Counted from the stretch's first letter, positions 49,557 to 61,528 are shown. The stretch: 64,000 bases of DNA from Yersinia massiliensis (GCF_003048255.1 NZ_CP028487.1:3286001-3350000); one strand, 5' to 3'. Notes: a model not told the origin generated them from the letters alone. A program made the numbers and translations.

Positions 49557-50309
49557 ATGGCAGTAACAAAGCTGGTTCTGGTACGTCACGGCGAAAGTCA
49601 ATGGAACAACGAAAACCGCTTCACCGGTTGGTATGACGTTGATTTATCTGAAAAAGGCCGTACTGAAGCAAAAGCAGCAGGCAAGCTGTTAAAAGACGAA
49701 GGCTTCGCTTTTGATTTCGCTTACACCTCTGTGCTCAAACGCGCTATCCACACCCTGTGGAGCATTCTGGATGAGTTAGATCAAGCTTGGCTGCCAACAG
49801 AGAAAACGTGGAAACTGAATGAGCGTCACTACGGCGCACTGCAAGGTTTGGATAAATCAGAAACTGCAGCCAAATATGGTGATGACCAAGTTAAATTGTG
49901 GCGTCGTGGCTTTGCCATCACCCCGCCAGCACTGGATAAAAGTGATGAGCGTTTCCCAGGTCATGACCCACGTTATGCAAAATTGACCGATGCCGAGTTG
50001 CCAACGACTGAAAGCCTCGCACTGACCATCGATCGTGTTATCCCTTACTGGGAAGACGTTATCAAGCCACGTATCGCGAGCGGCGAGCGCGTTATCATTG
50101 CAGCTCACGGTAACTCTCTGCGTGCCTTGGTAAAATATCTGGATAACCTGAACGAAGACGAAATTCTTGAACTGAACATCCCAACTGGCGTGCCATTGGT
50201 GTATGAGTTTGATGAAAACTTCAAACCAATCAAGCACTACTATCTGGGCAACGCCGAAGAAATCGCTGCGAAAGCCGCGGCGGTCGCTAATCAGGGTAAA
50301 GCAAAATAA
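49557..50309 (+). CDS. gpmA: 2,3-bisphosphoglycerate-dependent phosphoglycerate mutase
   Basis: A 250-residue dPGM interconverting 3- and 2-phosphoglycerate in glycolysis. The phosphohistidine is in [27 protein letters not shown] and [12 protein letters not shown] hold the other catalytic residues. TTGAGGAG precedes the ATG. Same length as E. coli GpmA. Single gene with its own terminator. Confidence 0.98.
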   Translation: MAVTKLVLVRHGESQWNNENRFTGWYDVDLSEKGRTEAKAAGKLLKDEGFAFDFAYTSVLKRAIHTLWSILDELDQAWLPTEKTWKLNERHYGALQGLDKSETAAKYGDDQVKLWRRGFAITPPALDKSDERFPGHDPRYAKLTDAELPTTESLALTIDRVIPYWEDVIKPRIASGERVIIAAHGNSLRALVKYLDNLNEDEILELNIPTGVPLVYEFDENFKPIKHYYLGNAEEIAAKAAAVANQGKAK

Positions 50310-50330
50310 TCATTCCTGATTAACACCATA

Positions 50331-50366
50331 AAAAAACCCCGTACATTTTGGATGACGGGGTTTTTT
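50331..50366. terminator. Bidirectional terminator between gpmA and aroG
   Basis: AAAAAACCCCGT and ACGGGGTTTTTT with a 12-base loop; T-runs are present on both strands, suited to ending both convergent genes. Confidence 0.93.
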
Positions 50367-50420
50367 ATTGGCTGGCTTAGTTATTTATCGGCTTAGCTCA
50401 TTTACCAGTTTAGCTCGCGA

Positions 50421-51473
50421 TTAACTACGGCGAGCTTTCACCGCATTGGATAGCTGACGCAGTAAGACTTCCGTATCTTCCCAACCGATACAGGCATCGG
50501 TCACACTTTTACCGTAAGTCAGGGGTTCGCCGCTTTCTAGATTTTGGTTACCTTCCACCAGATGACTTTCAATCATCACGCCCATAATGGCTTTTTCGCC
50601 TTCAGCAATTTGGCGACAAACATCCGTCCCCACATCCATTTGCTTTTTGAATTGCTTGCTGCTGTTAGCATGGCTGAAATCAATCATGATCTGCGGCTCA
50701 AGACCCGCTTTGCTCAGCCCTTCTTTCACGGCAGTAACATGCGCGCTGCTGTAATTAGGTTCTTTACCGCCACGCAGAATGATATGGCAATCGTCGTTGC
50801 CCGCAGTATTCACAATCGCGGAGTGACCCCACTTGGTCACTGACAGGAAGCAATGTGGTGCGCTGGCAGCATTAATGGCGTCGATAGCCACTTTAATCGT
50901 GCCATCAGTACCGTTTTTAAATCCAACGGGGCAAGATAGACCTGAAGCTAACTCACGGTGAACCTGCGATTCGGTAGTACGAGCACCAATAGCCCCCCAA
51001 CTCATCAGGTCAGCCAAATATTGTGGGGTGATCATATCCAAAAATTCACCCGCCGCCGGTAAGCCACTCTCGTTGATATCGAGCAGCAATTTACGTGCGA
51101 TACGTAAACCGTCATTGATGTCGTAACTACCATCCATGTGCGGATCGTTAATCAAACCTTTCCAGCCAACCGTGGTACGTGGTTTTTCAAAATAAACCCG
51201 CATCACCACTTCTAGCTCACCTTGCAGCTCTTCGCGCAGTGACAATAAACGGGTCGCGTACTCTTTAGCCGCCTGAGTATCATGAATTGAGCATGGGCCA
51301 ATCACCACCAATAGACGGTCATCATTCGCTTGCAAAATATTGTGGATCGCTGTGCGGGTCTTGGATACCGTTTCTGCCGCATTTTTGCTGGCGGGAAACT
51401 TCTCTAACAGGGCAACAGGGGGCAGGAGTTCCTTAATTTCATTAATTCGTAGGTCATCATTCAGGTAATTCAT
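50421..51473 (-). CDS. aroG: 3-deoxy-7-phosphoheptulonate synthase (DAHP synthase, AroG type)
   Basis: A 350-residue class-I DAHP synthase, the first step of aromatic amino acid synthesis (PEP plus erythrose 4-phosphate). Conserved blocks: VVIGPCSIHD, YFEKPRTTVGWKGLINDP, GFKNGTDG, and metal ligands Cys (IGPCS), His (MIDFSHANS) and Glu. The sequence is closest to the Phe-sensitive AroG. ATG 51473 follows GGAAGAA and gives the E. coli length; the frame is open 10 codons further. A TyrR box lies upstream. Confidence 0.96.
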   Translation of the reverse strand: MNYLNDDLRINEIKELLPPVALLEKFPASKNAAETVSKTRTAIHNILQANDDRLLVVIGPCSIHDTQAAKEYATRLLSLREELQGELEVVMRVYFEKPRTTVGWKGLINDPHMDGSYDINDGLRIARKLLLDINESGLPAAGEFLDMITPQYLADLMSWGAIGARTTESQVHRELASGLSCPVGFKNGTDGTIKVAIDAINAASAPHCFLSVTKWGHSAIVNTAGNDDCHIILRGGKEPNYSSAHVTAVKEGLSKAGLEPQIMIDFSHANSSKQFKKQMDVGTDVCRQIAEGEKAIMGVMIESHLVEGNQNLESGEPLTYGKSVTDACIGWEDTEVLLRQLSNAVKARRS

Positions 51474-51806
51474 AGTTCTTCCATTAAGTCTGGTATCAGT
51501 CATCGCACAACATTTATCTAAACCAATCTAACGGCTGAATTGAACGCTGTAAATCTACTTTTACAGAATAGGCATTCCGCACAGATAAACAGCAATGTGG
51601 ACACCATCGATTTTAGGAGACAAAAGATCGAAGTTGGAATCAGCCAAGGAGAGAAAACGTGGAAAATGTAGTTATTGTATTCGCTATAATACATATCAAT
51701 TTATTGAATAAAACCCAATCAGCGTTAACATAATTAAAAGCAGTAAAAATGATCGAACAGGCGAAACTGCGGGTTCATAGATTGATTTCTGAGACAGAGG
51801 ATAAAC
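51474..51806. other. Divergent aroG/zitB control region
   Basis: 333 bases between divergent genes. Besides the TyrR box, the half near zitB is AT-rich with no terminator; a Zur or ZntR site was looked for by eye without a clear match. No gene seen. Confidence 0.5.
51548..51565. promoter_or_regulatory. TyrR box upstream of aroG
   Basis: TGTAAATCTACTTTTACA is a perfect TGTAAA-N6-TTTACA TyrR box, 75 bases before the aroG start. TyrR with phenylalanine represses aroG in E. coli. Confidence 0.88.
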
Positions 51807-52745
51807 ATGGCTGCCCCTTCATTTCACCTCCCACAAGATAGCAATAGCAAACGCCTGCTGATCGCTTTTGTGGTCACGACCCTGTTTATGGTGATTGAAG
51901 CCATTGGTGGTTGGCTATCGGGCTCACTAGCCTTATTGGCTGATGCTGGGCACATGCTGACGGATTCAGCTGCATTATTTATTGCGTTGATTGCCGTGCA
52001 TTTTTCGCAACGAAAGCCTGACTCTCGCCATACTTTTGGTTATTTACGGCTCACGACATTAGCCGCTTTTGTGAATGCCGCAGCGTTAGTGCTGATCGTC
52101 ATATTGATTGTCTGGGAAGCCGTTCAACGTTTCGTCTCTCCCCATGAAGTCATGGGTATCCCGATGTTAATCATCGCCATTGCCGGGTTAGTCGCGAATG
52201 TATTTTGCTTTTGGATACTTCACCGTGGCGAAGAAGAAAAGAATATCAATGTGCGTGCGGCGGCTTTGCACGTACTAGGCGATTTATTGGGTTCTGTCGG
52301 GGCGATCATTGCCGCTATCGTCATTCTCACGACCGGTTGGACGCCAATCGACCCTATCTTATCCGTGTTAGTTTCGGTGTTGGTGCTGCGCAGCGCTTGG
52401 CGGCTACTAAAAGAGAGTTTCCACGAGTTGTTGGAAGGGGCACCGCAAGAGATTGATATCGACAAACTGAGAAAAAGTTTGTGTGCTGATATTTATGAAG
52501 TGAGGAATGTTCATCACGTACATTTATGGCAAGTCGGCAATCAACGCGTGATGACGCTCCATGTTCAGGTCATTCCCCCAAGGGATAATGATGAATTGCT
52601 GCAACGTATTCAGCATCATTTATTGCACCATTACGATATTGGCCATGCCACCATTCAAATGGAGTATCAAGCCTGTGAAACGCCAGATTGCGTGATTAAT
52701 CAGGCTGCACCAGCAGGTGACCACCACCACCATCATCATCACTAG
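51807..52745 (+). CDS. zitB: Zinc efflux transporter ZitB (cation diffusion facilitator)
   Basis: A 312-residue CDF protein that exports Zn2+ by proton exchange. Six transmembrane helices; metal-site motifs ADAGHMLTD (helix 2) and [12 protein letters not shown] (helix 5). The C-terminal cytoplasmic domain ends in a tail of seven consecutive His, a zinc-binding feature shared with E. coli ZitB. GAGGATAAAC precedes the ATG. Single gene. Confidence 0.95.
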   Translation: MAAPSFHLPQDSNSKRLLIAFVVTTLFMVIEAIGGWLSGSLALLADAGHMLTDSAALFIALIAVHFSQRKPDSRHTFGYLRLTTLAAFVNAAALVLIVILIVWEAVQRFVSPHEVMGIPMLIIAIAGLVANVFCFWILHRGEEEKNINVRAAALHVLGDLLGSVGAIIAAIVILTTGWTPIDPILSVLVSVLVLRSAWRLLKESFHELLEGAPQEIDIDKLRKSLCADIYEVRNVHHVHLWQVGNQRVMTLHVQVIPPRDNDELLQRIQHHLLHHYDIGHATIQMEYQACETPDCVINQAAPAGDHHHHHHH

Positions 52746-52770
52746 CCATCATCATGACGTACCAGAAACA

Positions 52771-52803
52771 ATCAGGCCGCAATAAAGGATCATGCGGCCT
52801 GAT
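52771..52803. terminator. Hairpin between zitB and pnuC
   Basis: ATCAGGCCGCA and TGCGGCCTGAT, perfect 11-bp arms with an 11-base loop, between convergent genes. T-run modest. Confidence 0.75.
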
Positions 52804-52837
52804 ATTCGCTTATCGTAACAGCGATTAAATCTGAATA

Positions 52838-53566
52838 TTACTCGCTTTGAGCTGACAGCGGGCGTGAATGATTCCGCGCTGCGCTTCTTATCCACAGCCA
52901 AGATCCGTTCAGGGCGATCAGCGTCAGTAATACATATTCCAACGCCATCGCATAAACGCCTTGATAAGCGAAGATAGCAACACTGATGACATCGATCACC
53001 ACCCAAATCAGCCAGTTTTCAACGTATTTACGCGTCATCAGAATCATTGCCACAATGGACAAGACCATCATTGTGGAATCCCAGAACGGGAAAGCGTCAG
53101 GTTGCAGTTCAGGCATTTGCACATTCGCCCCCAAACCCTGCATCACGTTGACAGCGACTCGAGTTAACCAAGCAAATACGGTGTCAATATGCAGAGTCAT
53201 TAAGGTGATACCGACGACACAAACCGCTGCCCACCCCAAAGCTTTGGGTAAAGATAACCAGCGAATCTTTAATTCAGCTTGGTTGTCAGGCGTTTGTTTG
53301 CTCCAGGCATACCAGCCGTAAATATTTGCGACAAAAAAGAACAGTTGTAGCAGCAAGCTGGCATAAAGCTGGATCTGGAAGAAAATAACAGCAAACAAAG
53401 TGACGTTAATCAAACCAAACAGATAGTTAATGATTTTCTCTTTGCTGGCGAACCAAATACACAGCAACCCAAATAGAGTCCCTATTGCCTCTATCCAAGA
53501 AAGATCATAACCACCCGCCCCCAGCGGGATATGCACCAAGATATTGCTAGTACTCAAAAAATCCAT
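52838..53566 (-). CDS. pnuC: Nicotinamide riboside transporter PnuC
   Basis: A 242-residue membrane transporter with about seven helices and the family motif WYAWSKQ plus the W-rich RKYVENWLIWVVIDVI. It imports nicotinamide riboside for NAD salvage. ATG 53566 gives MDFLSTSNILVHIPLGAGGY, matching E. coli; the frame extends 10 codons upstream. Downstream of nadA on the same strand, an NadR-controlled pair in E. coli. Confidence 0.94.
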   Translation of the reverse strand: MDFLSTSNILVHIPLGAGGYDLSWIEAIGTLFGLLCIWFASKEKIINYLFGLINVTLFAVIFFQIQLYASLLLQLFFFVANIYGWYAWSKQTPDNQAELKIRWLSLPKALGWAAVCVVGITLMTLHIDTVFAWLTRVAVNVMQGLGANVQMPELQPDAFPFWDSTMMVLSIVAMILMTRKYVENWLIWVVIDVISVAIFAYQGVYAMALEYVLLTLIALNGSWLWIRSAARNHSRPLSAQSE

Positions 53567-53685
53567 CTGACAATCCTTTTCACTGCTATCTTTCAAGTTG
53601 CCGCTATAGAAGCCGCCCCGGTAATGTCGTCATTCAAATCACTAACTTAGCCTAGATGCCTCGTCGATATCGTGCCAATGACCAC

Positions 53686-54750
<1,065 letters not shown>

Positions 54751-54814
54751 TCACATCTCTGTTGCCAATTATTTCGACGTGACCAGCCATTTTTGGCGGC
54801 CAGTAAAATTGGTT

Positions 54815-54832
54815 TGTTTTTTATCCTAAACA
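54815..54832. promoter_or_regulatory. NadR-like operator upstream of nadA
   Basis: TGTTTT-TTATCC-TAAACA matches the NadR pattern TGTTTA-N6-TAAACA with one mismatch, 68 bases before the nadA ATG. Confidence 0.75.
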
Positions 54833-54982
54833 AAATAACCAATATCTAGCTAAAAGTCGCTCAAAATCGTCTGATAATGGCAAAAATGTTTAATAGAGTT
54901 AAAATTTAGGATTAAAAATGGGGTGAGTTCGAAATGTCAGATGATGATAGAAGCGGGTTTTGTTGTGAGGATGAGAGAAATT

Positions 54983-55031
54983 ACTTGAACTGCGACCTAT
55001 TGATTAAGAGTCAATTGTTCTACTTGAGTGC
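54983..55031 (-). pseudogene. Fossil tRNA-Lys gene
   Basis: Positions 54990-55023 match the anticodon and variable-arm part of the intact tRNA-Lys genes at 30 of 34 bases. The flanking acceptor and T-arm sequences are lost. The anticodon would read CTT instead of TTT. A decayed sixth member of the array. Confidence 0.7.
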
Positions 55032-55064
55032 TTGCTGAGGGGAAGTGCTGGGGGCTTGATATAA

Positions 55065-55204
55065 TGGTGGGTCGTGCGGGATTACTCATCCTTCGGATTC
55101 GCCCTTCGGGTCAACGCTAGCGCGTTGCTGTCTCGCTTCGCTCGGCTCGAACCTTTAACCAATCGATTAAAAGTCAACTACATCGCCAACTGAGCTAACG
55201 ACCC
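55065..55204 (-). pseudogene. tRNA-Lys pseudogene with 64-bp insertion
   Basis: The first 19 bases (plus-strand order, 55065-55083) are identical to the intact genes; a 64-base insertion follows (55084-55147), then 57 bases of tRNA with about 9 substitutions. The insertion splits the T-arm. The inserted stretch is GC-rich with small inverted repeats (CTTCGG, GCTAGC). Anticodon TTT is kept, but the gene cannot fold normally. Confidence 0.85.
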
Positions 55205-55267
55205 ATTATGTAGGTTTACTCGACGTTTTTAATGCTTATCGTGCGGGATTATTGTATTGCGACATAA

Positions 55268-55343
55268 TGGTGGGTCGTGCGGGATTCGAACCTGCGACCA
55301 ATTGATTAAAAGTCAACTGCTCTACCAACTGAGCTAACGACCC
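55268..55343 (-). tRNA. tRNA-Lys (TTT)
   Basis: 76 bases including the encoded CCA. The minus strand begins GGGTCGTTAGCTCAG and carries TTCGAATC in the T-loop and the CTTTTAA anticodon loop. One of four identical copies. Confidence 0.97.
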
Positions 55344-55405
55344 ATTATGTAAGTTACTCGACGTTTTTGGTGCTTATCGTGCGGGATTACTGTATTGCGA
55401 CATAA

Positions 55406-55481
55406 TGGTGGGTCGTGCGGGATTCGAACCTGCGACCAATTGATTAAAAGTCAACTGCTCTACCAACTGAGCTAACGACCC
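55406..55481 (-). tRNA. tRNA-Lys (TTT)
   Basis: Identical to the other intact copies, with CCA encoded. The spacer to the previous copy (62 bases) is nearly the same as the next one downstream, showing recent unit duplication. Confidence 0.97.
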
Positions 55482-55547
55482 ATTATGCATTTACTGACTA
55501 ACGATAATTCGGTGTTCATCGTGCGGAAGTACTGTACTGCGACATAA

Positions 55548-55623
55548 TGGTGGGTCGTGCGGGATTCGAACCTGCGACCAATTGATTAAAAGTCAACTGC
55601 TCTACCAACTGAGCTAACGACCC
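55548..55623 (-). tRNA. tRNA-Lys (TTT)
   Basis: Identical to the other intact copies, with CCA encoded. Third intact gene in plus-strand order, second in transcription order. Confidence 0.97.
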
Positions 55624-55690
55624 ATTATGTATTTTTACTTGATGACAACGCGGAGTCTGTCGTGCGGAACTGCTCGTCTTGCAAAGGTAA

Positions 55691-55766
55691 TGGTGGGTCG
55701 TGCGGGATTCGAACCTGCGACCAATTGATTAAAAGTCAACTGCTCTACCAACTGAGCTAACGACCC
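55691..55766 (-). tRNA. tRNA-Lys (TTT)
   Basis: Identical to the other intact copies and promoter-proximal: the first to be transcribed. In E. coli the same place downstream of cpoB holds a mixed Lys/Val cluster; here only Lys genes are present. Confidence 0.97.
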
Positions 55767-55837
55767 ATTACCGGTACTACTGACGATAATTTCCTGCTGC
55801 CTTAACGTTTTACAAGTTGTCTTGGCAACGGCGGCAT

Positions 55838-55865
55838 ATATTACTAATTTCTCTTCACAGTGCAA
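55838..55865 (-). promoter_or_regulatory. Promoter of the tRNA-Lys operon
   Basis: On the minus strand, TTGCAC (55860-55865), 16 bases, TAATAT (55838-55843), then a GC-rich discriminator (ATGCCGCC), as expected for a stringently controlled stable-RNA promoter. It is about 70 bases before the first tRNA. Confidence 0.75.
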
Positions 55866-55958
55866 CTTAAATTTCTGTTCGCGCGTTTAACTGCTTGTTC
55901 TTCGTTCGCCAAAGCCCAGAAATTAGTCAACATGACCAATTCCTGGACTCGAAAAAGG

Positions 55959-56765
55959 CTAAAGAGCAGATAAACGTTTCTGTGCCTGTTTAGCGGCATC
56001 AGTATTAGGGTATTGCTTGATCACTTGCTGATAAACCGCCTTCGCTTTATCGCTTTGGCCTTTATCCTGCATGATCACCCCAACTTTAAACATTGCATCG
56101 GAACTTTTTGGAGATTTTGGATAATTCTTTACTACAACAGCGTAATAATATGCTGCATCGTCTTTCTTACCTTTGTTGTAATACAACTGCCCCAACCAAT
56201 AATTGGCGTTAGGTTGATAAGTGGACTTTGGATACTGTTTCACGAAACCTTGGAAAGCAGTGATCGCTTGATCGTATTGCTTTTTCTCAAGAGCTAAGGA
56301 AACAGCTGCATTATAATCGCTGTTTTCATCACCAGTACTTGCTGCAGGCGCTGTGGCGGCTGCTGTACCTGCAACGGCAGCATCGGAACTTCCAGCCGTG
56401 GCATTCGCTGATGCAGCAGCATCAGCCGCAGGCGCTGCTGTTGAAGCCCCTTGACCACCACTCAGACTATCCATCTGTTGGTAGATCTGTTTTTGCCGCT
56501 CAACAATCTGATTGAGCTGGTACTGATTTTCTTGGATCTGACCGCGTAAACTATCAACATCGCGTTGCGAGTCAGACAGTTGTTGCTGAAGTTGAGTTAA
56601 TAGCTGGCTGTGAGCGTTGGAAATACGCTCAAGTTGAGTGACTCGATCTTCTACCGAGCCGGAGCCGACATTACTGATTGGCGCTTGGGCAGTAGCGGCC
56701 CATGGGACCGCTACGCCAACCAGTAACGACAGACTCACTAAGTGACGTCTGAAGTTACTGTTCAT
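55959..56765 (-). CDS. cpoB: Cell division coordinator CpoB
   Basis: A 268-residue periplasmic protein (formerly YbgF). Signal peptide of about 28 residues ending in ATAQA; coiled coil at about 40-100 (trimerisation); an Ala/Ser-rich linker at about 105-145; then TPR repeats at about 150-265 (YNAAVSLALEKKQYDQAI). It links peptidoglycan synthesis by PBP1B with Tol-Pal constriction. Last gene of the tol-pal operon; 9 bases after pal. Confidence 0.96.
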   Translation of the reverse strand: MNSNFRRHLVSLSLLVGVAVPWAATAQAPISNVGSGSVEDRVTQLERISNAHSQLLTQLQQQLSDSQRDVDSLRGQIQENQYQLNQIVERQKQIYQQMDSLSGGQGASTAAPAADAAASANATAGSSDAAVAGTAAATAPAASTGDENSDYNAAVSLALEKKQYDQAITAFQGFVKQYPKSTYQPNANYWLGQLYYNKGKKDDAAYYYAVVVKNYPKSPKSSDAMFKVGVIMQDKGQSDKAKAVYQQVIKQYPNTDAAKQAQKRLSAL

Positions 56766-56774
56766 GCGATTCTC

Positions 56775-57281
56775 TTAGTAAACCAGAACTGCACGACGGT
56801 TTTTAGCGAACGCTGCTTCATCATGACCCAGCACTGCTGGTTTCTCTTTACCGTAAGAAACGATAGAGATCTGGTCAGCAGAAACGCCTTTACCTTGCAG
56901 ATACATCTTCACTGCATTAGCACGACGCTCGCCCAACGCGATGTTGTATTCTGGCGTACCGCGTTCATCCGCGTGGCCTTCAACAACAACTTTGTAAGAT
57001 GGGTTGCTACGCAGGAATGCAGCGTGTGCATCCAGCATTTGAGCGAAGTCAGAACCGATATCGTATTTATCGAAACCGAAGTAAACGATATTGTTCTTTT
57101 GCAGTTCTTGCATCTGAAGACGTGCTTGCTCTTCGGAAGACAGGTTGCTGCCGTTTTCTGTACCAGTGCCAGCGCCCATGCCAGATTGGTCATTATTTGC
57201 GCTTTTGTTAGAACTACAAGCAGCGATTGCCAGAACTGGCAAAGCCAACATTAGCCCTTTTAGCACTTTGTTCAGTTGCAT
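56775..57281 (-). CDS. pal: Peptidoglycan-associated lipoprotein Pal
   Basis: A 168-residue outer-membrane lipoprotein. Lipobox LAIAAC with Cys at about residue 21. The OmpA-like domain has the peptidoglycan-binding NxxLGERRA-type segment ([16 protein letters not shown]). ATG 57281 gives [16 protein letters not shown], as in E. coli; the open frame before it is not used. Binds TolB, and together they maintain outer-membrane attachment. Confidence 0.97.
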   Translation of the reverse strand: MQLNKVLKGLMLALPVLAIAACSSNKSANNDQSGMGAGTGTENGSNLSSEEQARLQMQELQKNNIVYFGFDKYDIGSDFAQMLDAHAAFLRSNPSYKVVVEGHADERGTPEYNIALGERRANAVKMYLQGKGVSADQISIVSYGKEKPAVLGHDEAAFAKNRRAVLVY

Positions 57282-57329
57282 CTCTTTGATCCTTTTATAG
57301 TTTGCCATACATACGTATTTACACATGCA

Positions 57330-58622
57330 TCACAGATACGGCGACCAGGCAGGAAATTTGACCTGTCCATCAGTAGCCGGAAGACGCGCTTTGAAACGCC
57401 CATCAGTCGAAACCAACTGCAACACAGCTCCTAGCCCTTGTGTCGAGCTATAGATAATCATGGTGCCATTTGGTGCGATACTCGGCGTTTCATCCAGGAA
57501 CGTGTCCGTTAATACTTGAACGGCTCCCGTTTCTAGATCCTGTTTAGCGATGTGTTGTGCCCCACCATTGGAACTAACCAATGCGAGGAACTTACCATCA
57601 GGACTTACATCTGCGTTCTGGTTCTGAGAACCTTCCCACGTAATTCGCTGTGGCGCACCGCCATTAATATTCACTTTGTACACTTGTGGACGACCGCCCT
57701 GATCCGAGGTATAGGCTAGGTTTTGGCTGTCCGGGAACCAGCTTGGTTCAGTGTTATTGTTACGGCCATCAGTAACTTGGCTAATTTGACCAGAACCTAA
57801 GTCCATAACATACAAGTTCAGGCTACCACTTTTAGATAAAGCGAAGGCCAATTTTGTCCCATCTGGCGAGAAAGCTGGTGCGCCATTATGACGTGGGAAT
57901 GAAGCCACTTGTCTGATTGCACCATTTGCCAACGTCTGGATAACCAGCGCTGATTTACCACTCTCGAAAGTGACATAAGCAATCTTGCTACCATCTGGAG
58001 ACCAGGCTGGTGACATCAAAGGTTCTGGAGAACGGTGAACCACAAATTGGTTGTAGCCATCGTAATCAGAAACCCGCAATTCGTGAGGGAATTTGCCGCC
58101 ATTCGTTTGCACAACATAAGCAATACGGGTACGGAAAGCACCTTTAATTCCAGTTAGCTTTTCGAAAACTTCATCGCTGGCGGTATGCGCGGCATAACGT
58201 AACCATTGTTTGGTGACCTTATACTGATTTTGCGCCAAAACACTACCTGCAGCACCCGAAGTATCAACTAATTGGTAAGAAACAACATAGCTGCCGTCGG
58301 CACTTGGTTGTACCTGACCAACAACAACGGCATCAATACCCAGTGCAGTCCAAGCCGCTGGCGTGACTTCCGCCGCGGTAGAAGGCTGTTGTGGCATTCG
58401 AGCTGCGTCGATAGGGTTAAACTTGCCACTGTTACGTAAATCTGCGCCAACAATCGCGCCAATCTCTTCAGGTGGCGTACCTGGTCCCATCCATTTAAAT
58501 GGAACGACACCAATTGGACGAGCAGAGTCTACCCCTTGGGTAATCTCAATTCGAACTTCTGCATGTAATACAGAAGCCCATAAAACTAAAAAGCCTAGCG
58601 CTACTCGAAATGCCTGCTTCAT
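57330..58622 (-). CDS. tolB: Tol-Pal system protein TolB
   Basis: A 430-residue periplasmic protein with a signal peptide of about 21 residues ([15 protein letters not shown]), an N-terminal alpha/beta domain with the TolA-binding segment right after cleavage, and a six-bladed beta-propeller of repeats such as [18 protein letters not shown]. Shuttles between TolA and Pal. A 120-base spacer separates it from tolA. Confidence 0.97.
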   Translation of the reverse strand: MKQAFRVALGFLVLWASVLHAEVRIEITQGVDSARPIGVVPFKWMGPGTPPEEIGAIVGADLRNSGKFNPIDAARMPQQPSTAAEVTPAAWTALGIDAVVVGQVQPSADGSYVVSYQLVDTSGAAGSVLAQNQYKVTKQWLRYAAHTASDEVFEKLTGIKGAFRTRIAYVVQTNGGKFPHELRVSDYDGYNQFVVHRSPEPLMSPAWSPDGSKIAYVTFESGKSALVIQTLANGAIRQVASFPRHNGAPAFSPDGTKLAFALSKSGSLNLYVMDLGSGQISQVTDGRNNNTEPSWFPDSQNLAYTSDQGGRPQVYKVNINGGAPQRITWEGSQNQNADVSPDGKFLALVSSNGGAQHIAKQDLETGAVQVLTDTFLDETPSIAPNGTMIIYSSTQGLGAVLQLVSTDGRFKARLPATDGQVKFPAWSPYL

Positions 58623-58742
58623 CTTATCTCCCTTATCCGAGCGGGATGCCCGCGATAATTAGCAGAATTTTAACAAACCAACGCAAACAAAACTACATAA
58701 TCCATTCGTTGATTGACAGAGTTATTCTCTGTTAATCAAACC

Positions 58743-59888
58743 TTACTGAGGTTTAAATACAAGCGGAGCATTCTTAAACACTTCATAAACATCAGAACTT
58801 GGCGGTTTAGGAATCTTAGCTTGTTTCGCGGCAGCGATGGCAGCTTGGCACAGTGCTGGATCACCACCTTCCGCTTTAACATCAATCAATAGACCATCTG
58901 GTGCTAATTTAATTCGCAGATCACAGGTACGGCCTTTGTAAAGATCTGCATCATAAAATTTACTTTGTATCGCCGCAGTGATTTGGCCTAGGTAGCCACT
59001 GACATCAGCGCCAGACGCCCCACTCTTCTTGCCACCACCTTGACCTGCGGCAGCAGCACCTGCACCAGAGCCACTTTTCGGTGCATTCTTGGAGTTAGCC
59101 AAGCCACCAAACAAATCATCTACGTCTGTGGCAGCAGCAGCTTCAGCGGCGGCTTTCTTCTTGGCATCTGCAGCGGCAGCCTTTTTAGCATCAGCGGCAG
59201 CTTTTTTCTCGGCATCAGCTGCGGCTTTCTTTTCTGCCGCTTGTGTTGCGGCCTTTTCAGCGGCCTCTGCGGCTTTCTTCGCATCAGCATCAGCTTGTTT
59301 TTTCGCAGCGGCGGCAACTGCAGCTTCTTTCTTAGCTTCAGCTTCGGCTTTCTTCTGTGCTTCTGCCTGCGCTTTCACGAGCTTATCGGCTTCTGCTTTA
59401 GCTTGAGCCGCTGCAGCTTCAGCTTGCTTCTGCTCTTCTTTCGCTTTGGCAGCGGCGGCGGCGGCAACTTTCTGTTGCTCAGCGGCCTGTTTTTGCTGCT
59501 CTGCGGCTTGTTTCTTCTGTTCTTCAGCCGCCTGCTTCGCATCTTCTTGCGCTTGCAGACGCTCTTTTTCCAATTCTTTCAGGCGTTGTTGTTCTGTCGC
59601 CTGTTTCTGTTGTAATTCTTCCGCTTGCTGCTCGGCCTTCTTCTGGCGTTGTTGTTCTGCACGTTTAGCATCCGTCTGCTGTTGCTGCTGACGGTTATAC
59701 TGTTCTGTCACAGCGCCAGGATCGACCATAACGGCGTCAATAACTTCGCCGCCGGCACCGCCGCCGCCCATTTCAGTCGTCTGTGTCAGAGAGCCCCAAA
59801 TCAACAGGGCAATCAATACGATATGCAGAACCACCGACACTATAATCGCGCGATTCAGCTTATCATTTTGCTCGGTTGCCTTACCCAC
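58743..59888 (-). CDS. tolA: Tol-Pal system protein TolA
   Basis: A 381-residue protein spanning the periplasm: one N-terminal transmembrane helix (about residues 14-34, AIIVSVVLHIVLIALLIWG), a long Ala/Lys/Glu/Gln-rich helix (about 60-255), then the C-terminal domain III (about 280-381) that contacts Pal, TolB and phage or colicin. Two GTG codons are possible starts; the second (59888) aligns with the E. coli start and is preferred over 59903. It couples the TolQR motor to the outer membrane. Confidence 0.94.
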   Translation of the reverse strand: MGKATEQNDKLNRAIIVSVVLHIVLIALLIWGSLTQTTEMGGGGAGGEVIDAVMVDPGAVTEQYNRQQQQQTDAKRAEQQRQKKAEQQAEELQQKQATEQQRLKELEKERLQAQEDAKQAAEEQKKQAAEQQKQAAEQQKVAAAAAAKAKEEQKQAEAAAAQAKAEADKLVKAQAEAQKKAEAEAKKEAAVAAAAKKQADADAKKAAEAAEKAATQAAEKKAAADAEKKAAADAKKAAAADAKKKAAAEAAAATDVDDLFGGLANSKNAPKSGSGAGAAAAGQGGGKKSGASGADVSGYLGQITAAIQSKFYDADLYKGRTCDLRIKLAPDGLLIDVKAEGGDPALCQAAIAAAKQAKIPKPPSSDVYEVFKNAPLVFKPQ

Positions 59889-59999
59889 GCTCGATTTCCA
59901 CACTCGATGTCCGCGCTCTATTTCTAAAAAACGGAACTGCTAAACACAGGGTCGCTACTGGCTGGATTGATACATCATCCAGCCAATATCAACGCAAAT

Positions 60000-60428
60000 T
60001 TATATCGGTTGAGTCATTAAGCCCACCGACGTCACACCCGCCTGATGCAGCATATTCAAGGCCTTGATGATTTCATCATAAGGAACCTCTTTCGCGCCGC
60101 CAATCAGGAATACGGTTTTCGGATTCGCTTTTAATCTTGCCTGCGCTTCTGCCACCACTTGTTCCGACGGCAACTGCTCCATCCGTTGGTGATCAATAAC
60201 CAGCGAATACTGACCTACACCTGACACTTCGACAATCACCGGCGGGTTATCATCGCTTGAAACGGTTTTCGAATCCGTTGCATCAGGGAGATCCACTTCA
60301 ACGCTTTGGGTGATAATCGGCGCTGTTGCCATGAAAATCAGCAGCAGCACCAGCAAGACGTCAAGTAAGGGAACAATGTTAATTTCAGACTTAAGCTCGC
60401 GACGTTTACGACCACGTACTCGCGCCAT
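60000..60428 (-). CDS. tolR: Tol-Pal system protein TolR
   Basis: A 142-residue ExbD-family protein: one transmembrane helix near residues 18-36 with the motor-essential Asp in IVPLLDVLLVLLLIF, then a periplasmic domain. Forms the proton-driven motor with TolQ. 12 bases after tolQ. Confidence 0.97.
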   Translation of the reverse strand: MARVRGRKRRELKSEINIVPLLDVLLVLLLIFMATAPIITQSVEVDLPDATDSKTVSSDDNPPVIVEVSGVGQYSLVIDHQRMEQLPSEQVVAEAQARLKANPKTVFLIGGAKEVPYDEIIKALNMLHQAGVTSVGLMTQPI

Positions 60429-60440
60429 ACAACCCCCTAC

Positions 60441-61528
<1,088 letters not shown>

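Noticed and set aside
55065..55766. Regular repeat-spacer array that could be taken for CRISPR
   Set aside because: The repeated unit is a 76-base tRNA-Lys gene with spacers of 62-67 bases that are similar to each other; no cas genes nearby.
55635..55865. 76-codon minus-strand ORF across a tRNA-Lys gene
   Set aside because: It reads through the tRNA and its promoter; no protein evidence.
59040..59615. 191-codon plus-strand ORF (and several others) opposite tolA
   Set aside because: The Ala/Lys-rich repeat coding of tolA leaves long open frames on the other strand; the Cys/Phe/Leu-rich composition is a mirror of that bias.
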